DNA of 31,802 bases, from positions 1 through 31,802 of the forward strand of contig LRSR01012275.1 in NCBI GenBank assembly GCA_001579985.1. Reading direction: 5' to 3'. The stretch is from Hypsibius dujardini. Taxonomy: Eukaryota; Tardigrada; Eutardigrada; Parachela; Hypsibiidae. The first letter of the stretch is position 1. Every line of letters starts with the position of its first letter. Below are positions 23,511-31,802 of this stretch, piece by piece. The translations under genes were made by a program, and so were the position numbers. The notes beneath the pieces were generated by a model. It did not search any database, was not told the DNA's origin, and saw nothing but the letters and a program-made list of their open reading frames with translations.

Positions 23511-23771
23511 CAGCTCGGTGGACCGGTACACCTTACTCTGTACCTGCATGAGGACAGCGGACTGTTAAGTCCGTTTTCGTGGGTGTACTGTGGAATCTCG
23601 ACCCATCCGTGGTGCCTACTGCCTATGTCATCACAGTAGACAGCGACTGTTTCGACTGATTGCAAAGATGTGCGAACCACAGACCGCACGTGTCGATTGT
23701 GTAAGCAGACCCACCGGGTCTGATTTACTGGAGGGTCCAAAAAGTACCACGGATGGGTCGCGATTCTACAG
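23511..23771. repeat. Hairpin-rich fold-back region
   Basis: A 28-bp imperfect inverted repeat (23588-23615 against 23744-23771, core GACCCATCCGTGGT) encloses about 130 bp. Two further perfect hairpins lie nearby: CGGACT-GTTA-AGTCCG at about 23558-23573 and CAGACCC-ACC-GGGTCTG at about 23706-23722. No coding potential is seen. Confidence 0.75.
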
Positions 23772-23970
23772 CTCACCGTCGTATATGGTCTGAGCAGTAA
23801 GTTTGATTAACGAGAAATTGTACTAGACAGTCGTTTACGGTTATCACGCAACCACATTTTTTGTAGAGCGATGATCACGTAGTACTAAAACGTAACCACG
23901 GTAAGAACATGCCCGGACTCTGGATGCATCCTCGTGCCACGTAAGGTTCCATTCCATCATTATGGGTAAG

Positions 23971-24061
<91 letters not shown>

Positions 24062-24701
24062 GAGACCGTGAATCTCGAGCTATAGTTCGAGACGAAAGGT
24101 GAATTCCCACAACCACGTTATATCGGAAGACCACGCTTCTTATCTTTAGTTAGAGTAACAACGCATGCTCCTGGCATGTAACCATCACGTCTTCTTAGGT
24201 ATGTTGTGATACGTTACGTGAATGCGATTTAGCGGGTTATTATAAACAGTCAAGCAAAGGCAATAGCCGCGATCGCCCGCGCGATCGTTCTGTGTTTTCT
24301 TTTCGGGGTCAAAATGAGTTACATTTAGTTCATCTCCGCGTGTGGACTGTGTGTAGACCCACAACTCTGTTTATTCATTCACATTCAAGTTCATTCCAAA
24401 GGTATGACAAAAACTAAAATATAAATATTAAACGAATAATTAATCAAATAATCAGTCATATAATTAGCTTTTAAGTTTTCTTAAAAATTATTTCAAAACG
24501 AGTTTTAGTTCGATTACTTCAGTGACTAAAACTATTAGCCTAGTGTTAGTCAAAATTAGATTATTTTTTTATAAATTTTTTTAGTTTCAATTTTCAGTAA
24601 CTAAAACTTTCAATTTAGTTTTTAAGCCAACTGTACAAATTAAGTTGAATAGATTAATTAATCCACCCTTAATCCCTGAACAGAACGAACATAGAAGCAC
24701 C
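23772..24701. other. Intergenic region upstream of NAT
   Basis: Contains the (GA)n microsatellite, then AT-rich sequence with repeated TTTAGTT/AACTAAAA words from 24400 to 24640. It probably includes the NAT promoter. No gene seen. Confidence 0.5.
23967..24065. repeat. (GA)n microsatellite
   Basis: Nearly pure GA on the plus strand, with GAGACAGAGACA interruptions towards the end. Confidence 0.97.
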
Positions 24702-25869
24702 ATGCCAGTTGCTTCCGTCGCACCCTNCCTCCACGCCCATCCTCACTCGCGAGGAAGTCCTCCACTTCCTCACCGAGCAACTCCACCTGGACCGACCGTC
24801 GGACGCGGAGCTCTCCACGCCGGATCTCGTGCTCTTGCAGCGAGTCTGCAGGGCCTTCGCAGCCGAAGTGCCCCTCTCCACCATCCGGATGCTCAACACT
24901 CCGCTGCGGGATCGCGCCCTGCCCACCCTCGAGCAGGTCAAGCAGATCGGGATGAACAAACTCGGCGGACTCTGCTACGAGACCAACACCTTCCTGCACT
25001 GGCTCCTCGCCGGACTCGGCTTCCACGTGGAGTTTCTCCTCGGGAGGATCTACGGCTCCACCGCGGACAATCACGTCTGGAATATCGTCCACAATTTAGC
25101 CGGCGGGAAGAGTTACCTGGTCGACGGAGGCTCCTACCCGATGATGATGGAACGACTGATTTGTGTGAATGATTTCGACGGGAACTGTTCGCCGGTTTAC
25201 GTCCAGTCGATATGGGAGGTTCGGTTGCGGCGGAAGTTGGTGGACGGTCTGCCGGGGTTCGCGGAGGAGTTTCGCTGGACGGGCAATACGGCGGAGACCC
25301 AGCCGCAATGGAAACGGCTGCCGGTCGACTCGGAAGGGTGGGCGGAGTTTGCGGAGTTCCCGCTGGTGAGGCGATCGCAGGAGGAGCTGGCGATGGCGTT
25401 GAGGCGCATTCGAACGAGTCAGGACGTGACGATTGCGCCGATCAGGATGAGGATTTACTGTGTGACGTACCCCGGCGGGCGGTTGTTGCAGGTGAGCTGC
25501 ACTTTTGCCAAAAGAACGTTATAGTACGAGTGGAACAGACATTTTAATCAGGTTTTTCATCTGTTTTTTTGAGTTTCTGAAAAGTTAAACTAAACTAGGG
25601 ATATAAGATAAAGGTGGGCAGACGGTATTAGCAACAAATCTCCGTTTCAGATTTGCAACAAATTTCCCTTTTAGATTTGCAACACTTCATTGTTTTGGGA
25701 AGACGAGAAACGCGAGCGGAGGGAGCTGAGGGCACGAACCCGGGAGGAATTGGAGGACTTGATATTGCGGAATTTCAAAGAGTACTTCCCTGATGAGGCG
25801 GTCGTGCGAACGGCGGTGGAGAGTTATCTGCAGTTCGTCAAGTCACCGCCGGCTTTCGTTACTCTTTAA
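24702..25869 (+). CDS. NAT: Arylamine N-acetyltransferase
   Basis: Transfers acetyl groups from acetyl-CoA to arylamines or hydrazines, a cytosolic xenobiotic-conjugating enzyme family. Exon 1 runs from the ATG at 24702 to 25491 and exon 2 is 25675-25869 (phase 0). An ambiguous N at 24727 breaks the frame: if that one position is omitted, the ATG frame MPVASVAP continues straight into the long NAT frame, giving 327 aa (most NATs are about 280-290). The catalytic triad is visible: Cys91 in GGLCYETN, His124 in DNHVWN and Asp141 in YLVDGGSY. Exon 2 supplies the C-terminal FWEDEKRERREL and EELEDLILRNF segments. It ends PPAFVTL. Exon 1 is markedly GC-rich compared with its surroundings. The acceptor is preceded by a near-duplicate 3' splice site. 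Confidence 0.9.
25631..25690 (+). repeat. Triplicated 24-bp unit at the NAT 3' splice site
   Basis: The motif (T)AGCAACAAATCTCCGTTTCAG / ATTTGCAACAAATTTCCCTT TTAG / ATTTGCAACACTTC is repeated, so two acceptors (ending 25650 and 25674) lie 24 bp apart with the same exon start ATTTGCAACA. The upstream one would read seven codons into an in-frame TAG, so the downstream one must be used for the full protein. Confidence 0.85.
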
Positions 25870-26874
25870 ACCGCGTGCAAGTGTCGTGCACAGTGTGCGT
25901 GCAAGTGCGTGGGAGTGTCGTGCGCAGTGTCGTGCGCAGTGTCGTGCGCAGTGTCGTGCGCAGTGTCGTGCGCAGTGTCATGCGCATTGTGCGTGCGCAG
26001 TGTGCGTGCAAGTGTCTCGTGCGCAGTGTGCGTGCAAGTGTCGCGCGCAGTGTGCGTGCAAGTGTTGCGCGCAGTGTGCGTGCAAGTGTCGCTCGCCGTG
26101 TGTGAATCCCGTATTTGAGCGTTTCTGTGATCGTTGTTCCGGTAGTCGACAGTAGACACTACAGTGTAGTTCAAAATTTGCAGCCTTTTTCATGTGACAG
26201 TTTTACACGTAAAACCGAAAAATAATGTAGCACCAGAAGTAGTGTAAAAGAAAAATCTCACGCATTGTTTTCCCGCCGGTCAGTGAACATGTAATGTGCA
26301 TGTAGTCCAGTGACCTACAGTGGCGCCACCAAGCGTGGAAACCGCTTCGCGACTTCCTTCAACCGTGGTTGTTCACCAAAAGTTCAAGCACAGGTCATCA
26401 GCTAAAGTGTAGTGGCATAATTTAGAGGTGGAGTAGACGCAACAGTTCCTATTCTGCGAAGTACCCGTGAAGAGAGAATAAATCCGTGGATTGCCAATTG
26501 TCAGTGATTCTGACCCAGAGTCTTGTGGTCTTTCCGTCACCGGTACTCAGAACAATCAATCAAATCAAACCATTGAGCAGCTGGTGTGTTTGGTTTGTTT
26601 CTCTCTTGCTCTGGCGTTTATTGCTGTGCAAAATTCGTTTAGAACACATTGGTTTCACGGCCACAGGACAATATAAAACCGAAACACGCGTTTTAAAACC
26701 GGCTGCCGTTGACTCTACTGTGATTTCGGAAATTTCCCAAAAGGCACAAAAGATTTCTTTGCATTTTCCCACTAACTAATACGTTTGAAGTTGTCAGCAG
26801 TAAGGGTACATAATTCTTTAGGTTTGGTGCGCCTTCATTCTGCGTTGAAAGTTCTGCTCTGGATCTCCTCAGAG
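25870..26874. other. NAT 3' region and RTN4IP1 upstream region
   Basis: Starts with the 12-bp minisatellite (next entry), then unique sequence with a possible poly(A) signal AATAAA at 26477-26482. The plus-strand frame at 26486-26779 shows no recognisable protein. The final part is probably the RTN4IP1 promoter. Confidence 0.5.
25876..26098. repeat. GC-rich minisatellite in the NAT 3' UTR
   Basis: Units of about 12 bp (GTGTCGTGCGCA) and 18-20 bp (GTGTGCGTGCAAGTGTCGC) begin within 10 bases of the NAT stop codon. Several frames on both strands stay open across it because the unit lacks stops. These are not genes. Confidence 0.92.
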
Positions 26875-28891
26875 ATGGAAAACATTTTGGCCAGATCATC
26901 GTATCAGCTGTTCTTGCGAACAACAACAACGAGGTTTGCTTGTGCCAATCGGCCGTTCCTGCGATACTTGACCCAGGCTGACGTTCCGCAAGCCAAGCCG
27001 GCCTCCACTGATAAAGCCGACATAGCCACCCAACCAGGATTACATATCCGATCAACTGCAAGCGTAAGTCCAAAGAAAAGGGAAGGAACTCATGCTGATA
27101 GGGTCAATCAACTCGTCAATCAAGCAATCGATTCTCGCAATTTGTCCCTTGCTTCGTTGTTCAGTTCATTCTCATAAATTGATTGGTTGATTGAAGGAAA
27201 GTTAAATTGCAAACTATTTTACAACACTTTTTCTCGCGTCTGTTATCTTTTTCTGGCTGAACATTTCATATCATAGCCACCCAACCAGAATTGCATCTCC
27301 GATCAACTGCAAGCGTAAGTCCAAAGAAAAGGGAAAGGAACTCATGCTGATGGGGTCAGTCAACTCGTCAATCAAGCAATCGATTCTCGCAATTTGTCCC
27401 TTGCTTCGCTTTTCAGTGCATTCCGATTGATTGGTTGATTGAATGAAAGTTAAATTGCAAACTATTTCACAACGCTTTTTCACACGTCTGTTATCTTTTC
27501 TGGCTAAACGTTTTGTATTCAAGCAAATTCGACGATTAAGTCACGTTTTCTTTCATTTTAGGAAAAGAATGCAAACAAGGAATCTTCGAAAAATGTGGCC
27601 TCGGCTACGAATTCCGGTGTACGGATGACGGCTGCCGGCATTCTCCTGCCAAAGGATAGTGTGGCGAGGCCGGATGCAGATGTGAAAAGTGAACCAGCGA
27701 AAAGGAAGGATAAGAACTCTGTGAAGCGCAGTGCTAGTCGGGATGAAACGGAGCGAGAGGAGAGGAGAATGCACGGACTGGGAACAACAATGAAAGCCTG
27801 GCAAATAACTCGCTTCGGTGATATTGCAGGATTGAAGCTGATTAATGACGCGAAAATACCCTCTTTGAATGATCCATTCGGTGAGAAATTTATCTTTTGA
27901 GATTGTCATATGACATATGGCTTATACATTGGCCGTTATCAAGTGCACCTGAATTTAACTGTTCTCCGTTAGCGTTGATTGATTGAATTGATTAAGCAAT
28001 TATTCCAATTAAATTTCTTGTATTGATTGAACGATTATGTAACTTAACTCTCTCTATTTCGCAACTGAAAGTTCTACATAAAAACATTATTTGTTTGTGT
28101 AGATTTAAATGTCCTTTATATTTAAATTTCGGGTTGGATTTTCCTTGTACGGAAATATCCGTTGGGAATATTTGGTCATAGGAATAAGTTCCGTATTTTC
28201 AGACCTTTCGTGTTTCAGGCCTTTATCGGCATCTTTATCGACCTTTCGTGTTTCAGGCCTTTATCGGCATCTGTTTTTGTGTCTTTTAGATTTGCTAGTC
28301 CAGATTCATGCCGCGAGTGTTAACCCCTTCGATGTGGCCAGAACCCGCGGCTACGGGGAGAATCTGATTGAAAAGATGCGTGACGCTTCGAGCTTCCTCG
28401 GATTGCCGCGCCTGCCCGATCTGACTAGCCTCTTCACCCGCAAGGCCGATCCGTTTCCCATTACTCTTGGTCGTGATTTCAGCGGAGTCGTCGTGGACGC
28501 GGGAAAGGCGGTGAAGGGGTTCCGCACTGGTGATGAAGTTTACGGAGTCGTTGGACCCCATCGGCAGGGCACCTTCGCAGAGTACTCCGCGACTTCGACC
28601 TGGTGCGTGGCTAGGAAGCCGAGAACCGTGACACATAGTGAAGCTGCAAGTGTGCCGTATATTGCCTGTACGGCTTGGACGGCGGTGAAACTGGTAGCTA
28701 ATTTACCGGATCGCGGGCAGAACACGAGAGTGCTGGTGTTGGGTGGTGCCGGTGGTGTCGGCTCGTTTGCCATTCAGTACCTGAAGACTCTCGGAGTCCA
28801 TGTCACCACGGTATGATCCTCTCTCTGTCTGTCTGTCTACTTGTCAGTTTGTCTTCCCGTCCACCGGTCTGTTTGTTGATCTCTCTGTTTG

Positions 28892-28944
<53 letters not shown>

Positions 28945-29638
28945 GCTTGTCTGCCTCTGTGCTTGTTTATCTGTCAGTCTGTCTGCCTACCTGTCTTATC
29001 TGCCTGTCTGTCTGTCTGTTTATCTGTTTTGTCCTCTGCCTCTGCTTCTATATTGTCTTTATATCGATAGTTCCTATATTTTTCAACCTGCCATGCAAGG
29101 GAATTTTCTATTTTACGATCCTTTCACGTCCCCTTACTAGATCTGCGGAACGGAAGGCATGGTTCTGGTCACCGAACTCGGCGCGGACGACGTGATCGAT
29201 TACAAAACCGCCAACATTGAATCCGAACTGAACATCCGCGAAAAATACGACGTCATCTTTCAGGCGTCGGGCAACGAGTACGAATACGTGAAAAAGTACC
29301 TCAAAGGCAACCTCAAATCATTCTTCGTCACTCTCACCTACCCGCTGCTGAAGAATTTCGACGACCACGGCAGCGTGGTCGGCCTCCTCAAGTCCGGCGT
29401 TAGCTTTTCCACAGAATACTTCAAGGGCCTCTCCAAGGGCAGCCACACCATCTGGGCGTTCTTTACCCCGAACGGGCCGTTCCTGGAGGAAGTGGCGGGC
29501 TTAATGGACCAGGGGAAGATCCGTCCGGTCCTCGGGAAGACCTTCCCGTTCAACGAACTCCCCGCGGCGTTTGCGCAGGTCGACAGCGGTGACACCAACG
29601 GCAAAGTTGTCGTCCAAATCAAGAAGGACTCAGTTTGA
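26875..29638 (+). CDS. RTN4IP1: RTN4IP1-like mitochondrial NAD(P)H oxidoreductase
   Basis: Medium-chain quinone-oxidoreductase-type protein. The human orthologue is mitochondrial and linked to coenzyme Q and complex I function. Exons 26875-27063, 27562-27880, 28290-28810 and 29141-29638 join in phase, 508 aa (human about 396). The N-terminus is Arg/Ser/Thr-rich without acidic residues at first (ARSSYQLFLRTTTTRF), fitting a mitochondrial presequence. A ~100-residue Lys/Glu/Ser-rich linker precedes the catalytic region, which starts near MKAWQITRFG. Then come HAASVNPFDVARTRGYG, FPITLGRDFSGVV, GDEVYGVVGP, TAWTAVKLV, the dinucleotide loop VLGGAGGVGSFAIQYLK, LGADDVIDYK and GKIRPVLGKTFPFNELPAAF. 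The extra linker explains the longer length. The exon 3 acceptor at TTTTAG (28284-28289) was preferred over TTGCTAG six bases on because it restores the conserved DLLVQIHAASV spacing. Confidence 0.88.
27021..27515 (+). repeat. Tandem duplication (about 250 bp x 2) spanning the RTN4IP1 exon 1 donor
   Basis: The end of exon 1, its GTAAGTCC donor and about 200 bp of intron (copy 1, about 27021-27270) are repeated head to tail (copy 2, about 27271-27515) with few differences. The second copy keeps an ATAG acceptor-like site at 27276 and a GTAAGT donor at 27315. Confidence 0.93.
28202..28273 (+). repeat. Two-copy direct repeat before RTN4IP1 exon 3
   Basis: GACCTTTCGTGTTTCAGGCC followed by TTTATCGGCATCT occurs twice in a row just upstream of the exon 3 acceptor, duplicating a TTTCAG site. 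Confidence 0.88.
28820..29035. repeat. (CTGT)n array in an RTN4IP1 intron
   Basis: CTGT units on the sense strand in intron 28811-29140, which separates the dinucleotide-binding loop from the C-terminal exon. Confidence 0.94.
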
Positions 29639-30218
29639 GATAGAGAGCCAATGCGCGGAGTCTGAGTAAATGAATCATTTTTAATGGTTTTATTCCCGCC
29701 CTTTAAAAACTACTCTGTTTGTTCGGGGCCGGTTGTGTCATCGCCATCACCGGCGCTTTTGTCTTTTCACGCTCTACTTGGCTGGACTTTTGAATGCCCA
29801 ATAACGCTGCGGTGCTCTTGAACCCAGCGGATGGGGCTTGGCCGGTTGGATTTGTACAGCGGAGTGGAGAAGGGTTTTATCAGCTGTGAAGAATGCTACC
29901 TGGCTAAACCTAAACACACGAGTCATGCCGTGTTTGTGCTCCAATAACGTGACATAACTCCCTAAACCAACTGATGTTGTGAACGGCGACGATGATGATC
30001 ATTTTTCGGAGTGGCCGGTCATTCCATGTTCGTTCGAAAGGTTTATTGGCGCGCTCTCTCTCCGCCGAACACTCAGCGCGTTTACTTACATTTTCACTCT
30101 CCGGAATCGTGAATCCTGCAGCCACGACACGGAATGTTCGCGACACTTTCTCGCGTGAACGAACAATAACGCGGAAATCTCCTCAAACGACGTCGAGATT
30201 TCCGGCGTGGGAATTAGC
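29639..30218. other. Intergenic between RTN4IP1 and the secreted-protein gene
   Basis: No supported gene. The two frames at 29910-30249 are antisense to each other and unrecognised. The last part is the likely promoter and 5' UTR of the next gene. Confidence 0.5.
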
Positions 30219-31802
30219 ATGTCATTTTTGTTGGTCCTTATCTTGCTGACCGGAAGTCTCGGAGGTAAACTCGTTTTTCATACTGCGGAGAATTCAGCAG
30301 AAACCAAGAGATCATCCTTTTTTTTAAAATTTATGCTGAAAGACAATGGAAAATAAGCGCGAATTGTCGTTGTAACTTGTTTTGGTGGGAAATTGTCGAC
30401 CTTTTGGTTTCACCCCGCACAATGTGTTGAATTAAAAACACATCTTAATTAATAACATCTTAATCAGCATGTCTATTTGATGGGTCCCCATCTTTTCTTT
30501 CCTCACAGGACTAGTGCACGGACAGTCCGGATGTGAAGCCATTGCATGCATCAACGAAGTTCAGGTTCAGAACATCTTCCTCCGATCGGTTGACGGATCG
30601 GCACTTCCTCCGCCGATCATCTGCGACAGGTACTGTAAATCGGTGATTTTAATTCACCGATCATGAATCTAGAACACTAAGCGACGCAATTTAGTCTAGT
30701 GGAGGGTCTCGGAAATGGGCAAAAGGGGCGGGGCAGGGGAAATACTTGAACAATCAACCAATCAACCACCGGAGCTCCGGAGCAATCGGAGCTGAGTTGA
30801 TTGGTTGATTGTTTAATTATTACCCCTGCCTCGCCTTGTCGCCAAACTCGCCGATGACCAGACAACAACGATATCCCGGATGCTTATTCTCCCTAAATGA
30901 GACGCGCTATTTCTTCCACGACTTTCTCAGTTTTTGTTTTTTTGCAATTCGACAAAGTGTACCAATTAGCCGCTTTAAGACGTCAAGCCAAACTGAGAAT
31001 CACAGAAGAGTTGAAGATGGAGCAAGGGGAGTTTCTCTTTCCTGAAAATTCCTCAGCGCGTCCGCCGCGTGATCCTATTCTTTTTTGATCCGCGAGGGCC
31101 TTCAAAGGTAACACTGTGATCACTAATTTTGATAAAAAAAAATGCATTTTGAGCGCTGTATTTGGTGTTTTGTTGAAAATCGGCCTTGAAAACAACGCGG
31201 GAGGTTCAGTCATTACGGCAAATGCCAAAAAAACCTCCCTCTCAGGAGGTCCGGGAAAACGCGTGCATCTTTTTTCTAGCAAGATTTCAACGAAAATGTG
31301 TTCTAGGTGATCGATTGGCCAAAGAATTTCCAAAGTTTGTTTACATTTGAGCACCTTTGAGAAACGATGAGAAGCTTTGATCTGTTCGATTTTCGATAAC
31401 TGATGCGTACAACCGTGGCACGATTTCTCGGCGAAAAACGTTAATCGGAACACAAGGTGTTATGCCGGTGTTCCGATTAACGGTTTTCGTCGAGAAATCG
31501 TGCCACAGCTGTATTCACAGGAACAAAACGTCGATTTGTCACTTCTGGGAGGAGACAGAAAAAAACGTAAACAAACCCAAATAATGCAGATCTTTTATGA
31601 TAAAACCAAAGGGGAGAAAATTCTCTGTCGAATGAGTGGTGACCTACTTTCCCAATGCTAGAGGGGACAGAGCAGCATGTCGGTGAAGTTATTCTCTAAA
31701 ATAAGTTTCCACACGGGACAATAAGGGTATTCAAAGTTCGATTATTTGCAGCGATTATCTCGCTAATTCAAACTCGCTAATCTCCCTGGTTTTGAAGATA
31801 AG
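30219..31802 (+). CDS. Secreted or membrane protein, 5' part (runs off the window)
   Basis: Exon 1 (30219-30264) encodes MSFLLVLILLTGSLG, a clear signal peptide core, and splices in phase 1 at GTAAAC to exon 2 (30509-30629) after a CTTTCCTCACAG acceptor. Exon 2 has three to four cysteines: GQSGCEAIACINEVQV then LPPPIICD. It ends in phase 2 at GTACTG. The next exon in the right phase may be the one starting at 31752 after TTTGCAG (reading SDYLANSNSLISL), which stays open to the window edge. That link is inference. The cysteine-bearing mature start suggests an extracellular protein. Family unknown. Confidence 0.5.
30751..30811. repeat. 16-bp perfect inverted repeat of the TTGATTGG motif
   Basis: CAATCAACCAATCAAC (30751-30766) and its exact complement GTTGATTGGTTGATTG (30796-30811) enclose a 29-bp GC-rich loop with its own GGAGCTCC palindrome. 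It lies in the presumed intron of the secreted-protein gene. Confidence 0.9.
31407..31514. repeat. Long hairpin, 47-bp arms and 14-base loop
   Basis: Left arm 31407-31453 and right arm 31468-31514 are complementary except at about six positions; the core GTGGCACGATTTCTCG and CGTTAATCGGAACAC pair perfectly. The size and loop fit a microRNA-like or hairpin-RNA precursor, or a tiny fold-back transposon. It lies in the presumed intron of the secreted-protein gene. Confidence 0.9.

Noticed and set aside
24265-24290. CGATCGCCCGCGCGATCG palindrome-like site
   Set aside because: Short, isolated and without any neighbouring feature; likely chance.
24645-25172. 175-codon plus-strand frame crossing the N
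   Set aside because: Its start is the true NAT ATG, but after 24727 it is the wrong frame; the NAT triad is in the other frame.
25793-26174. Several overlapping long frames on both strands
   Set aside because: Produced by the stop-free 12-bp minisatellite after the NAT stop codon.
28109-28289. Upstream part of the long RTN4IP1 exon 3 frame
   Set aside because: Composition is intronic, it contains a duplicated 36-bp repeat, and a good acceptor at 28289 restores the conserved domain spacing.

Overview
This window is nuclear DNA from an animal, most likely an invertebrate. Nearly every gene is split by GT-AG introns, many only 60-120 bp long. The proteins are typical metazoan or eukaryotic ones: the AP-5 adaptor sigma subunit, doublecortin-like kinase, COMMD4, a FAM69/DIPK-type kinase, a BTB protein and a mitochondrial RTN4IP1-like oxidoreductase. 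There is also one Pol III-type tRNA gene with an internal TCGA box. I cannot fix the phylum from sequence alone. No operon, phage, plasmid or CRISPR features are present.

Layout, left to right. A 22-bp minisatellite (1-478) precedes AP5S1 (+, 742-1556). An unidentified two-exon gene end lies on the minus strand (2307-2948). A 14-exon doublecortin-like kinase gene fills 3721-9256 on the minus strand. A shrunken Na+/K+-ATPase alpha-like gene lies at 10733-11949 (-). A BTB-domain gene (+, 12807-15610) carries a MITE-like insertion in its last intron. COMMD4 follows (+, 16384-18180), then a weak minus-strand coding stretch (18552-18982), and a gene made of three chitin-binding-type (CBM5/12) modules (+, 19173-20312). 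A DIPK/FAM69-like kinase (-, 21268-22763) and tRNA-Ser(CGA) (-, 23247-23327) come next. The right part holds arylamine N-acetyltransferase (+, 24702-25869), RTN4IP1-like oxidoreductase (+, 26875-29638) and the start of a secreted-protein gene (+, from 30219).

Exon boundaries were set by hand. In each case the chosen GT and AG sites were checked for reading-phase agreement across the junction, and total lengths were compared with family members. AP5S1 gives 190 aa, COMMD4 199 aa and DCLK 733 aa, all close to the human proteins as I remember them.

The most striking non-genic theme is repeated (CAGA)n/(CTGT)n tetranucleotide arrays. Almost all of them sit inside introns, in either orientation, sometimes in both orientations within one intron. 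They create many spurious Cys/Leu/Ser/Val-rich reading frames. The genes look like unrelated housekeeping or signalling neighbours rather than a single pathway. I do not see a convincing novel multi-gene system. The best leads are the truncated ATPase gene, the CBM5/12 protein, splice-site duplications in two genes, a 47-bp-arm hairpin near the right end, and the MITE.
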